In this document: piece after piece, positions 1 through 8,426 of the stretch | Position numbering within the stretch: the first letter of the stretch is position 1 | Layout: every line of letters begins with the position of its first letter | Origin: Aliagarivorans marinus DSM 23064 | Lineage (GTDB): Bacteria > Pseudomonadota > Gammaproteobacteria > Enterobacterales > Celerinatantimonadaceae | Reading direction: 5' to 3' | Assembly: GCF_000429485.1 (NCBI RefSeq) | Contig: NZ_AUBY01000017.1 | Span: 62,001 to 126,000 of the forward strand | Length of the DNA: 64,000 nucleotides | Program-made: the position numbers and the translations under genes | Notes under the pieces: model-generated | The model's database searches: none | What the model saw: the letters and a program-made list of their open reading frames with translations, nothing else | What the model was told of the DNA's origin: nothing

Positions 1-750
1 GAGGGCGTACGAGACGGGCGGGTGTGCGGCAACCATATCCATGGTATCCACCGCCGTGGTATCTACCTTGATGGCGGCGGAGGCCTGCCCGGGCAAGACT
101 TTGGCCGCAAGCCAACCGTTGAGAACATCGATATCTGCAATAACCGGGTGCACGGTATCCGTGAGCTTCACGACGACCGAGGGCGTGCGCTGTTCGTGGG
201 GGCAGGAGCGATGGCCCTGATGACTGAAGGCACTGGCGATATCCGCAATATTCGCATCTACAACAATCTGTTCTTCGATAATCAGGAAGACGGCATCTTG
301 CTCTACGACCACCCCGGCGACACCGGCAAGGGCAGCGGTCGGATCGAAGATGTGACCATCTTTAACAATACGATCGTGGGGAATGGTCGCGATGGGCTGC
401 ACCTTAACTTTCCGCGCATCCGCGAGCTGTATATCGGCAACAACATCTTGTTTGCCAATCGCAGGCGCGCACTGAACCTCTATCAAGGTCGCGCTACGCT
501 CAGCCAGAACCTGACCCGTGACCCGCTATTTCAAGGCGAGGCGTTGCGCGCTGTCGCTTCAGGTAGCAACAGTACACCAATGCTCACGGCCGAGGATTTT
601 CGCTTGCACCATCTCTCCCATGCCAAGGGTCAGGGGCTGCGTATTATCGGCAAGGTCGATACCGCAACGCTACCAGACTATTTTGGCCAGTCGCGCCGAC
701 ACCGGGTAGATATTGGGGCGATACAAGCCCAGCCGTTGGCAAGCGATTAG
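1..750 (+). CDS. Right-handed parallel beta-helix protein, 3' part only
   Basis: The reading frame is already open at base 1, so the gene begins left of the window; the GTG at 22 is only the first start codon visible. The visible ~249 residues show a repeating pattern of short strands ending in asparagine pairs (IYNNLFF, IFNNTIV, IGNNILF), which is the Asn-ladder signature of right-handed parallel beta-helix (pectate-lyase-like/NosD-like) folds. Such proteins are commonly secreted polysaccharide lyases or surface proteins; no catalytic residues or signal peptide can be judged because the N-terminus is missing. It is followed by a strong hairpin terminator and by a gene on the other strand. 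Fold assignment is fairly secure, function is not. Confidence 0.65.
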   Translation, partial: EGVRDGRVCGNHIHGIHRRGIYLDGGGGLPGQDFGRKPTVENIDICNNRVHGIRELHDDRGRALFVGAGAMALMTEGTGDIRNIRIYNNLFFDNQEDGILLYDHPGDTGKGSGRIEDVTIFNNTIVGNGRDGLHLNFPRIRELYIGNNILFANRRRALNLYQGRATLSQNLTRDPLFQGEALRAVASGSNSTPMLTAEDFRLHHLSHAKGQGLRIIGKVDTATLPDYFGQSRRHRVDIGAIQAQPLASD

Positions 751-768
751 GCTCATGACGATAACAAA

Positions 769-804
769 GGGCCGATGCTGTCACGCATCGGCCCTTTAGT
801 TTTG
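769..804. terminator. Rho-independent terminator (convergent genes)
   Basis: A 10-bp perfect stem, GGGCCGATGC (769-778) with GCATCGGCCC (785-794), is followed on the plus strand by TTTAGTTTT and preceded by AAA, so it can end the beta-helix gene and possibly also rsgA arriving from the other side. Confidence 0.75.
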
Positions 805-844
805 CTGAAGAGTCGTTCCATCGATACCAAGCGGTATCAATCGA

Positions 845-1891
845 TCAGCCTTCTCGCGACTTACGCCTGCGTTTTTCACTCATCACCGAGCGGCACATCT
901 TGGCGAACTCGCGATCCTTGGAGCGCTGCTGGGCCAGACTGGCGCCGTTGCGTGCCTGTTCGCGCAGCAGCTTGAAGTAGTTGTCCAAGCGGCGTTGGTC
1001 TATCTCCCCTGTGCTAAGCGCTTGTTGCACCGCGCAGCCCGGCTCGTTGCCGTGCTGGCAATCGCTGAAGCGACATTGCTGGGCCAACTCCTCGATATCC
1101 GAGAAGGTCTCCTTGACGCCGGCTTCGCAGTCGCTGAGCTGTAGCTCGCGCATCCCCGGGGTGTCGATTAACACCCCGCCATGGGGCAGGCGGTGCAGCG
1201 AGCGGGCGGTGGTGACATGACGGCCTTTACTGTCATTTTCACGGATCCCGCCGGTTTGCTGCTGGCCTTCGCCGAGTAAGGTGTTGCTTAGGGTCGACTT
1301 GCCAACCCCGGAGGAGCCCATCACCGCTACGGTCTGACCGCTGCCACACCAGTGCGTCAGCGGCGCGATGGAGTCACTATCCAGAGCATTGACTGTCTCG
1401 ACCAGCAACATCGGGTCGAGGCCTTGCACCTGCGCGCGTCGCTCGCTGGCATCAATACACAAGTCGGCCTTGGTCAGTACCACTACCGGCTGCGCGCCCA
1501 CTTCATAGGCCAGAGCCAGATAGCGCTCGATGCGACTGAGCTTTAGGTCGTGGTTGAGCGAGCTGACGATAAACAAGGTATCGACGTTGGCGGCAATCAG
1601 CTGGCGAGCCAGCTTGCTACCCGCCGCCTTGCGTTGAAACAAAGAACGCCGTTCCAACAGGCGCACGAAATGCAGCTGCTGGTCGAGCAGCAGCCAATCG
1701 CCCACTGCCATTGCTGGCAGTTGATGATGGTTGGCAAGCTCAATCGCCCCTTGCTCGCTGAGCAGGCGGTATCCCGAACGCTGTTGTTCAACCACCCGCG
1801 CGATGAGTCGGTGTTGGTAGTCGTCGAGTGTCAGTTGTTGTGAAAAATAGCTGTTCCAGCCTAGTTGCTGGATGGTTAACTTTGAATGCAT
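845..1891 (-). CDS. rsgA: Ribosome small subunit-dependent GTPase RsgA
   Basis: Circularly permuted GTPase that assists late 30S subunit maturation in the cytoplasm. In order it shows an N-terminal OB-fold-like region, G4 (TKAD, ~residue 140), then G1/Walker A (GSSGVGKST, ~192), G3 (DTPG, ~243), and a C-terminal zinc-binding knuckle with Cys/His spacing C-x5-C-x-H-x5-C (~273-286). G4 before G1 is diagnostic of the RsgA/YjeQ family. Length of about 348 residues is normal. I prefer the ATG at 1891 over a GTG at 1909 because an AGGG lies about nine bases upstream of it. It stands alone on the minus strand. Sequence does not reveal whether a second rsgA copy exists elsewhere. Confidence 0.9.
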   Translation of the reverse strand: MHSKLTIQQLGWNSYFSQQLTLDDYQHRLIARVVEQQRSGYRLLSEQGAIELANHHQLPAMAVGDWLLLDQQLHFVRLLERRSLFQRKAAGSKLARQLIAANVDTLFIVSSLNHDLKLSRIERYLALAYEVGAQPVVVLTKADLCIDASERRAQVQGLDPMLLVETVNALDSDSIAPLTHWCGSGQTVAVMGSSGVGKSTLSNTLLGEGQQQTGGIRENDSKGRHVTTARSLHRLPHGGVLIDTPGMRELQLSDCEAGVKETFSDIEELAQQCRFSDCQHGNEPGCAVQQALSTGEIDQRRLDNYFKLLREQARNGASLAQQRSKDREFAKMCRSVMSEKRRRKSREG

Positions 1892-2258
1892 TACATATAC
1901 CCTGAGCACATTAGTGTTGTGCTTAAGAGAATCATCAGGGTCAGATTGATACGGGCTGTCGCAGCAACTGAATCAGTCAGTGATGCGTGACAAACCGATA
2001 GGTAGACCCCGGTATAGAGCTACACCGGGCAAAAGGAGGGGCAGGTTGAGTTTAGCTGCGCGCCTTTGCCGGGTGGGTGTGAGATACAATCATTAATTTC
2101 CTCCACTGGCGTTAAAATCGGCGGCAGTTTACCACAGCCGTAAATTTGCACAAGCTGGTGAGTGTTTGAGCTGACTATGCCAATCGGCGATGGCAGTCCT
2201 CCACATTCGGCTGAGCGTGTGTAACTATCGGCCTGAATGATCGTTTGGAACACAGGCT
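1892..2258. other. Intergenic region between divergent rsgA and SDR gene
   Basis: About 370 bases hold the divergent promoters of rsgA and the downstream dehydrogenase. The only distinct structure is an imperfect hairpin near 2008-2030 (CCCGGT paired with ACCGGG, with an inner TAG/CTA pairing), without a T-run. No convincing coding sequence or RNA gene was seen. Confidence 0.4.
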
Positions 2259-2939
2259 ATGACCAAAAATATACTGATTACCGGCGCTAGTAGCGGCATC
2301 GGCTTTGAGCTAACCAAACTGCTTTGCGCGCAAGGCCATCAAGTGGTGGCAAGTGGTCGCAATCAGACGCAACTTGAGCGCTTGAAAAGCGAAACTGGCT
2401 GCCATGTCGTGGCGGCTGACCTGGCTGATGCTGAGCAAACCATTGCGCTATTTAGCAAGGCCAGCGAGCTGCTGGGGCATGTCGATGTGCTGATCAACAA
2501 CGCAGGACTCAACACCCGCAAGTGCGGCATCGACGAGTTGACCTTGGAAGAGTTCGACCTGCAGTATGCGGTCAACCTGCGTGCCCCCGTGTTGCTGGCC
2601 CGCGAGGCGCTCAAGCAGATGAAGACCCGCCAGTCAGGCCATATCATCAACGTGGTCAGCACCGTGGCCAAGCGCGCCAACCCCACCATGAGCGCCTATA
2701 CCGCGATGAAGCAGGGCCTAGCCGGCTTTAATGGGATCCTGATGAAAGAGGCGCAGCCCCATGGCGTGAAGGTGACCGCGCTGTACCCCGGCGGCACCGA
2801 TACCAACTTCCGCGAGGCAGAGCGCCCGGAGTATATGCACCCAGCCAGCGTGGCTAAAAGCATCGCCCAGATCCTCAGCCTGCCCGATGACCTGATCATG
2901 CATGAGATGACCTTCCGCCCGGCGGTCGAGCTGGAGTAA
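2259..2939 (+). CDS. Short-chain dehydrogenase/reductase
   Basis: Classical SDR of 226 residues with a Rossmann fold. The cofactor motif TGASSGIG is at residues ~8-15, NNAG at ~89, the catalytic serine in the VVSTVA strand (~136) and the YxxxK pair (YTAMK) about 13 residues later, so the active site is intact. Substrate is unknown; the short length and loss of the usual C-terminal substrate loop resemble small 'SDR family NAD(P)-dependent oxidoreductases' of uncertain role. The next gene, a DNA glycosylase, begins only 27 bases downstream on the same strand, so the two may be cotranscribed, but no functional link is evident. Confidence 0.85.
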   Translation: MTKNILITGASSGIGFELTKLLCAQGHQVVASGRNQTQLERLKSETGCHVVAADLADAEQTIALFSKASELLGHVDVLINNAGLNTRKCGIDELTLEEFDLQYAVNLRAPVLLAREALKQMKTRQSGHIINVVSTVAKRANPTMSAYTAMKQGLAGFNGILMKEAQPHGVKVTALYPGGTDTNFREAERPEYMHPASVAKSIAQILSLPDDLIMHEMTFRPAVELE

Positions 2940-2966
2940 GGGCGCGATAGCGCCTTGGGAGTGGCT

Positions 2967-3629
2967 ATGAGCGAAGCGATAACCTTGATACAACAGGTGT
3001 TCGAGAGCCTTGAGCGCCACTATGGCTACTACCAATGGTGGCCCTGCGATGATCACTACGAGATTATGCTCGGGGCGATCCTGGTGCAAAACACCAACTG
3101 GCGCAACGCCGAGCAAGCGCTGCTCAATCTAGGTAAGCCGCTCGACCCTAAGCTGATTGCCAGCTTGTCGCTGGAAGAGCTGGCCCAAGCGATCCGCTCC
3201 AGCGGCTATTACAACCAGAAGGCCAAGCGACTGAAAGCGCTGACCGAGTGGTTTGCCGGCTTTGAGTACCGTATCGATGCGCTGCGCGCTATGGAGCAGG
3301 CCGAACTGCGTAAGCAACTGCTGGCGATCAACGGCATTGGCGGCGAAACCGCTGACGTTATCTTGGTGTATGCGGTGGGCAAGCCGAGCTTTGTGATTGA
3401 TGCCTACGCCCGGCGGATCTTCGAGCGGGTGGGGCTGGACGTCCCCAAATCCTACGAGGCCTTCCGTGGCTTGGTTGAGCAAGCAATCACGCCGGATACT
3501 CAGCGCTACGCCCACTACCATGGCTTGATGGTCGACCACGGCCAGCAATTCTGTAACCCCACCCCGAAGTGCGATGCTTGTCCGCTTAATCGTCTGTGCG
3601 CCCTTGGACGGACAAACACCTGCAAGTGA
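2967..3629 (+). CDS. Endonuclease III-like HhH-GPD DNA glycosylase with 4Fe-4S cluster
   Basis: Base-excision repair glycosylase family protein of about 220 residues. A helix-hairpin-helix (INGIGGETAD, ~122-130) and the general catalytic aspartate (FVIDAY, ~145) are present, and the C-terminus carries a 4Fe-4S loop with Cys spacing C-x5-C-x2-C-x5-C. In true endonuclease III the hairpin holds a catalytic lysine (GxGRKTA); here that position is glutamate (GGETA). This is the pattern of MagIII-like/monofunctional members, so removal of alkylated bases without lyase activity is more likely than Nth activity. Start chosen at ATG 2967, preceded by GGGAG at 2957-2961; a TTG at 2955 is less likely. 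Confidence 0.8.
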   Translation: MSEAITLIQQVFESLERHYGYYQWWPCDDHYEIMLGAILVQNTNWRNAEQALLNLGKPLDPKLIASLSLEELAQAIRSSGYYNQKAKRLKALTEWFAGFEYRIDALRAMEQAELRKQLLAINGIGGETADVILVYAVGKPSFVIDAYARRIFERVGLDVPKSYEAFRGLVEQAITPDTQRYAHYHGLMVDHGQQFCNPTPKCDACPLNRLCALGRTNTCK

Positions 3630-3770
3630 TAAAATAAACAATAAACAGTGACTTACAGGCTAAAAACAGGTGATCACTAAAATAATGTGACCTCACTGGG
3701 CATCCTCTGTACGGCTACTTTGTCGATTGCAATCATCACTCCTAAGCTTAGGGCTTCAGGAGGTTGTGAC

Positions 3771-4736
3771 TTGCTAAAACCGAAATTACCCGCAGATGAG
3801 GCGGCCCGGCTAACCACCCTGCATTCGCTCAATCTGCTCGATAGTCCTGCCGAAGAGCGCTTCGATCGGATCACCCGAATGGCCAAGCGCATGTTCGATG
3901 TGCCCATCGCCTTGGTGAGCATTGTCGATGAGAACCGCCAGTGGTTTAAATCGAAGCTTGGCACCGAGGTGTGCCAGACCGATCGGGATATCTCGTTTTG
4001 TGGCCATGCCATATTGGGCGACGAGCCGTTTATCATCTGCGATGCCACAAAAGACCCGCGCTTCGCCGACAACCCTCTGGTCACCAGCGAGCCGCATATC
4101 CGCTTCTATGCCGGCTGTCCGCTGCGGGCCTTTGACCAAACGAAACTGGGCACCCTATGCATTATCGACACCCACCCGCGTTTGCTGACCAGTGATGAGC
4201 TGGAATCCTTGGTGGATCTGGCGCGGATGATTGAGAACGAGTTTGCCGCCTATCAACTGGCCACCATGTGCGAACTCACCAATATCTCCAACCGCCGCGG
4301 CTTTATGCTGTTGGCCCAACACTCGTTACAACTGTGCGCCCGTGAACAGTTGCCTGCCAGTCTGGTGTTTATCGACCTAGATGACTTCAAACAAATCAAC
4401 GACCGGCTTGGCCACAAACATGGCGACCGCTTATTGAAGGAGTTTGCCAACCAGCTAAGTCAGGTATTTCGCGATGCCGATGTGGTGGCGCGGCTCGGTG
4501 GCGATGAGTTTGTGGTGTTGTTTAGTAACGCCCGCAAGACACAAGCCGAGGAAGCCCTCAAGCGGCTCAATGTGCTAACCACCAGTAACGAGTTGGCCGA
4601 ACGCTGTGGCTGCGCCATCGCCTTCTCCAGCGGGGTAGTGGAGTATGACCCCGAGCACCATCCATCGCTAGAGGCCTTGTTGGAGGCGGGCGATAAGCTG
4701 ATGTATCAAGCGAAGCAAGCCAAGAAAGGCCGTTAG
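3771..4736 (+). CDS. GAF-GGDEF diguanylate cyclase
   Basis: Predicted cytoplasmic diguanylate cyclase making c-di-GMP. The GAF domain spans roughly residues 25-160 and the GGDEF domain ~165-322, with an intact GGDEF active site and an RxxD inhibitory site (RDAD) exactly five residues before it, so product feedback is expected. I use the TTG at 3771 because a near-perfect Shine-Dalgarno AGGAGGT sits at 3758-3764, six bases upstream, and because the N-terminus then begins LLKPKLPADEAARL, the usual beginning of this GAF-GGDEF family; the frame is open further upstream to a GTG at 3687. No membrane segment is present. Ligand of the GAF domain is unknown. Confidence 0.85.
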   Translation: MLKPKLPADEAARLTTLHSLNLLDSPAEERFDRITRMAKRMFDVPIALVSIVDENRQWFKSKLGTEVCQTDRDISFCGHAILGDEPFIICDATKDPRFADNPLVTSEPHIRFYAGCPLRAFDQTKLGTLCIIDTHPRLLTSDELESLVDLARMIENEFAAYQLATMCELTNISNRRGFMLLAQHSLQLCAREQLPASLVFIDLDDFKQINDRLGHKHGDRLLKEFANQLSQVFRDADVVARLGGDEFVVLFSNARKTQAEEALKRLNVLTTSNELAERCGCAIAFSSGVVEYDPEHHPSLEALLEAGDKLMYQAKQAKKGR

Positions 4737-5124
4737 GCTATAACTGCACGCGTAAGTACTAGTTGCCGATTTGTTTCGGTTGTTAACTTAGGACCTGCCT
4801 TGTTACTTAGGCTAATCGCTTATTGCAATTGACTTTTCTCGCTTAGCTAAAGGAAGCGTCAGCGCTTAGTCAATCCAACAGACTCTCCCGACTCTGGTCA
4901 GACTTCCTTTGTCACATAACTGTAATCTAAGTGAAAAATGAAAAGCCTTTCAATCCCACTTTTTCTCTATCTTGCTGATTTTAAATAGCTAACCTTCGCA
5001 GTTTGACTTTTTGGTCAATTCTTAGTTGATGTTTTTTTCGCTAGCCTTTCTCGAGCCAATTGGTATTGGCATCACATATAAGGCGGGTTTATAGCTCGCT
5101 GATAAGGGAAAGGAATACAAGGAT
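4737..5124. other. Intergenic region upstream of the alkaline phosphatase
   Basis: About 390 AT-rich bases between the diguanylate cyclase and the alkaline phosphatase lipoprotein. It contains the Pho box listed separately; no terminator for the upstream gene and no coding sequence were recognised. Confidence 0.4.
4909..4926 (+). promoter_or_regulatory. PhoB-binding site (Pho box) upstream of alkaline phosphatase
   Basis: TTGTCAC-ATAA-CTGTAAT reproduces the 7-4-7 arrangement of the Pho box consensus CTGTCAT-N4-CTGTCAT with a direct repeat at 11-bp spacing. It lies about 200 bases before the start codon of a phosphatase, which fits PhoB activation under phosphate starvation. Confidence 0.65.
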
Positions 5125-7392
5125 ATGAAAAAAGCAAAACTCTCGTTGCTATATAGCGCCATGGCGGTGATCGGCGCTGTCACGCTGGTTGGCTGTGGCA
5201 GCGACACTGAATACGTTTACGTTGATCGCGATGGCGATATCGTTACCAGCATCGATACCGGGCCTTACGCCTGTACCGAAGAAGAACTGTTGGAAAATGC
5301 CAACAAAGACTGCCGACTCTACATCAAAGGCTCGATGAATGGCTGGTCAGCGCCACCGAACGCACAGCTTCACTACCAAGGCGATGGCCTGCATATCGCA
5401 CTGTTTGGCATGGAGCAAGGCTCTTACGAGTTCAAAATCTCCGATCCAGAATGGAGCAATGAGCGCGACCTGGCCATCGGCGCAGATGAAGACAAAGTCG
5501 TTACCATCGACACCCTCTACAACCTACAGCGCAAGTTTGACGATTACCAAAACCAGAACATGACCTTTGTTGTGGATGATGCGCAAGAGCAGGTGTTCCG
5601 CTTTACCCTCGACGCATCGGAAGCTGCCGGTGGGATTGATAACCCCAACATGTACATCGAAAATATCACCGATAGCGATACCGATAACCTCACGGTGCCG
5701 GTCTATCTGGTCGGTGATTTCAATGACTGGGAAGTCAGCCAAGACTACCAGTTTGAGTACCAAGGTGCGGGTAACTACCAGGTGCTGGTGTATTTCGAGG
5801 CCGCAGGCGACATTCAGTTTAACTTCCAGCAAGGCAGCGACAGCCCACTGGTCTATGGCGCACTTAAAGATCGCTCAGTGAACTTGGGTGAAGGGGTTTC
5901 TGCCCTGACATCATATCCGGGCGGCAAGATGAATGCGTCGGTTGAGCAAGGCAACTATGTGTTCAACATCTCTATGCTGGGCGATGGCCAAGTGGCAGTG
6001 CCTGTTTCAATGGCGAAGATGCGTGCAGTGTCTGGCCACAACAAGCTGACTGCGCCTTTGGTTGCCACAAGTGTGGGAGCTGATGGCTCTAGCGATGCAG
6101 AAAGCTATGATTGGCAAGTGAGCGGTGATGCAGCAGTAACACTGCTTGGTGATGAGACCCAAACCACTGAAAACTTCAGAAAGCTGGCAAAAGCTGATGC
6201 TGCGGGCTCATTCGATGTGACGCTTACCACCAATGCGGGCACCAAAGCAGAGCTGGTGGATAGCCACAGCGTCGACGTGATTGACCTGCTACCTACTAAA
6301 AACGTGATCCTAATGATCGGTGATGGTATGGGCGATGGTGCTCTCGATGTTAGCCGCGCCTACCTTGGTGAAACCCTGTTTATGGAGCGAGGTACCAGCC
6401 ATGGCCGCTCTAAAACCGCCAGCGCCGATACGCTAGGGTTTGAGCAACTACCTGGCATCGGTGAGAACTACTACACCGACTCTGCAGCGGCTGCAACGGC
6501 GCTATCCACCGGTCGTAAGGTAAATAACGGCGTGGTCTCGTTGGCCTACCCTGGTGATGGCTCACCGCTACAAACGATTCTGGAGTATGCCCAGCTAAGC
6601 GGCCGCTCTGGCGGTATTGTGGCGACCTCGCACTGTGTGCATGCAACCCCTGCAGGCTTCGCCTCTCACGGACCAAACCGGAACGACTTTGTACAGCTAT
6701 CAGCAAGCATGTATGGCGATGTTCAACCCAACGTCACCCTATGTGGTGCCAAGCAAGTCAGCGGCGTTGATGTGATTAGCCAAGCGGCGAACGATAACGA
6801 CTACATCGTGGCAAACAATAACACCGATATGCAAGCCAAGCTGGCCACCCTGCCAGCGAGCGATGCCGATGCGGAGATCCTGTTTGCGGGTATCTTTGGT
6901 GTAGATGAAATCCCGTATATCTCGCCAAACCGCTATCAGCGTGAAAAAGGTTGGAGCTATGAGTCGCTGGATATTCCGAGCTTGCCAGAGATGAGCTTAA
7001 CAGCCATCGATATCCTGTCGAAAAACCCTAATGGCTTCTTCCTGATGATCGAAGGCTCACAGATCGACTTTGCCGCCCACAACAATGACATCGACCGAGT
7101 CATCGAGGAGACCCTCGACTTCGATGATGCAGTAGCTGCAGTGGTTGAATGGGCCAAGGCCGATGGTGAAACCTTGGTGATTGTCACCGCGGACCACGAA
7201 ACCGGTGGCCTGGAACTTATCCGCAACAACGGTAAAGGAGAGCGCCCGCAAGTGAGCTGGAGCACCGGCGATCACACCAACTCTGACGTCTCAATCTTTA
7301 GCTGGGGCGTCAACAAACAGGTGTTTAACGGCCACATTATCGATAACACCTCGATCAACAACATCATGCGAGGTGCATTTGACGCCGAGTAA
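5125..7392 (+). CDS. Alkaline phosphatase lipoprotein with N-terminal glycan-binding-like modules
   Basis: Predicted envelope-anchored alkaline phosphatase releasing phosphate from organic phosphomonoesters. Residues 1-24 form a lipoprotein signal ending in the lipobox LVGC. Two similar modules follow (~64-115, SMNGW motif; ~192-240, GDFNDW motif) resembling the AMPK/CBM48-type carbohydrate-binding E-set fold, then an Ig-like linker (~300-390). The C-terminal ~365 residues are the PhoA-superfamily catalytic domain: metal ligand MIGDGMG (~396), nucleophile TDSAAAA (Ser ~453), EGSQIDFAAH, TADHETGG and a late STGDHTN histidine. All metal-binding motifs look intact. RBS is AAGGAT-type just before ATG. 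A Pho box upstream and a bidirectional terminator downstream make it a single-gene unit. Module identity is inferred from motif similarity only. Confidence 0.88.
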   Translation: MKKAKLSLLYSAMAVIGAVTLVGCGSDTEYVYVDRDGDIVTSIDTGPYACTEEELLENANKDCRLYIKGSMNGWSAPPNAQLHYQGDGLHIALFGMEQGSYEFKISDPEWSNERDLAIGADEDKVVTIDTLYNLQRKFDDYQNQNMTFVVDDAQEQVFRFTLDASEAAGGIDNPNMYIENITDSDTDNLTVPVYLVGDFNDWEVSQDYQFEYQGAGNYQVLVYFEAAGDIQFNFQQGSDSPLVYGALKDRSVNLGEGVSALTSYPGGKMNASVEQGNYVFNISMLGDGQVAVPVSMAKMRAVSGHNKLTAPLVATSVGADGSSDAESYDWQVSGDAAVTLLGDETQTTENFRKLAKADAAGSFDVTLTTNAGTKAELVDSHSVDVIDLLPTKNVILMIGDGMGDGALDVSRAYLGETLFMERGTSHGRSKTASADTLGFEQLPGIGENYYTDSAAAATALSTGRKVNNGVVSLAYPGDGSPLQTILEYAQLSGRSGGIVATSHCVHATPAGFASHGPNRNDFVQLSASMYGDVQPNVTLCGAKQVSGVDVISQAANDNDYIVANNNTDMQAKLATLPASDADAEILFAGIFGVDEIPYISPNRYQREKGWSYESLDIPSLPEMSLTAIDILSKNPNGFFLMIEGSQIDFAAHNNDIDRVIEETLDFDDAVAAVVEWAKADGETLVIVTADHETGGLELIRNNGKGERPQVSWSTGDHTNSDVSIFSWGVNKQVFNGHIIDNTSINNIMRGAFDAE

Positions 7393-7423
7393 TCAATCGA
7401 TGCACTAGCATCATCAACTAACG

Positions 7424-7454
7424 AAAAGGCTCGCATTTTGCGAGCCTTCATTTT
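7424..7454. terminator. Bidirectional terminator between alkaline phosphatase and rnfH
   Basis: AAGGCTCGCA (7426-7435) pairs with TGCGAGCCTT (7439-7448) around a short TTT loop, with A-rich sequence before and TCATTTT after. Placed between two convergent units, it can serve the phosphatase gene and the rnf operon. Confidence 0.8.
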
Positions 7455-7716
7455 AATCGTCATCATCTTCGTCATCATCATCGGGTCGCCAGGTGGTGGG
7501 GCGGTAGATCTCCACTCTATCCCCTTCGACCAAGGGATTATCCAAACCGACAAAGCGGCCGAAGATCCCCAGTTTCTGTTGCTGTAGATCGATCTGCGGG
7601 AACAGGTCGAGGATGCCGCTTTGGTGGATGGCATGGATGGCGGTGGCACCTTCTGGCACTTCCAGGTCCAGCCATAGCTGCTGTTCGGGGGTGGCGTAGG
7701 CAATACTGACATGCAT
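7453..7716 (-). CDS. rnfH: RnfH family protein
   Basis: Small 87-residue protein of the RnfH/UPF0125 family, a beta-grasp (ubiquitin-like) fold of unknown biochemical role. The family motifs VSIAYATPEQQ at the N-terminus and GIFGRFVGLDNPLVEGDRVE near residues 50-69 are present. The C-terminus is an unusual nearly pure acidic tail (nine consecutive Asp/Glu). It is the last gene of the rnf operon; its ATG overlaps the stop of rnfE by one base (TAATG), so translational coupling is likely. Location after rnfE matches the rnfABCDGEH order of diazotrophs such as Azotobacter vinelandii. Confidence 0.88.
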   Translation of the reverse strand: MHVSIAYATPEQQLWLDLEVPEGATAIHAIHQSGILDLFPQIDLQQQKLGIFGRFVGLDNPLVEGDRVEIYRPTTWRPDDDDEDDDD

Positions 7717-8426
7717 TAGCTTGCTCCTTCTACAGACGGCTGTTCGCCGGACTCTTCTACAGATAGCTCTGCGACCTCGGGCTCGCTAGGCTTCTCCAGC
7801 CACGCCTTAAGCAGGCGGTGCAGGGCCAGCAGGCCACCCAGTACGATAAAGCCTCCCGGCGGTAGCACCAACAACAGCATCCCGCGATAATCTTCAATCA
7901 CCTGCAGCTCCATAAAGGAGAAGGCAGGGCCGAGTAGGATGCTGGCGTTGGCGAACAGGGTGCCAGAGCCGAGTACCTCGCGTAGTCCGCCCAGTACTAC
8001 CAGCACCCAGGTAAAGCCAAGGCCCATCGCCACGGCATCGGCAAGGGCGGGCAGCACGGAGTTTCGGCTGGCGAAGGATTCCACTCGGCCAAGGATCGCA
8101 CAGTTGGTGACAATCAATGGAATAAACAGCCCCAATACCTTATGCAGCGGGTGCAGCCAGGCGTTGAGGATGAGGTCGGTCATGGTCACCAAGGAGGCGA
8201 TCAGCAAGATGTTAATCGGGATCCGCACCGCTCGGCTAATAAAGGGCTTTAAACAGGATACTGCCACGTTGGCGCAGATCATCACCGCCATGGTCGCCAG
8301 CCCCAGTCCCAAGCCGTTGGTGGCAGTGGAGGTTACCGCCAGCAGCGGACATAGCGCCAGACACTGACCCAGCACCACGTTGTTATCCCACAGGCCGTCT
8401 TTAAAAATGCTGCGATAGTTGCTCAT
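7716..8426 (-). CDS. rnfE: Rnf electron transport complex subunit E
   Basis: Integral inner-membrane subunit of the Rnf ferredoxin:NAD oxidoreductase. 236 residues with about six hydrophobic segments and the family sequence DGLWDNNVVLGQCLALCPLLA at the N-terminus, whose cysteine contributes to the membrane iron site shared with RnfA; the second conserved segment PLIVTNCAILGR (~104) carries the paired cysteine. The soluble C-terminal tail is acidic. Its start lies inside the end of rnfG (26-base overlap). Complex role is known from the family; the direction of electron flow here (reverse transport to ferredoxin for nitrogenase) is inferred from the nif neighbours. Confidence 0.95.
   Translation of the reverse strand: MSNYRSIFKDGLWDNNVVLGQCLALCPLLAVTSTATNGLGLGLATMAVMICANVAVSCLKPFISRAVRIPINILLIASLVTMTDLILNAWLHPLHKVLGLFIPLIVTNCAILGRVESFASRNSVLPALADAVAMGLGFTWVLVVLGGLREVLGSGTLFANASILLGPAFSFMELQVIEDYRGMLLLVLPPGGFIVLGGLLALHRLLKAWLEKPSEPEVAELSVEESGEQPSVEGAS

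Noticed and set aside
2020-2253. 77-codon open frame on the minus strand upstream of rsgA
   Set aside because: No ribosome-binding site, no recognisable family, composition not protein-like; lies in a divergent promoter region.
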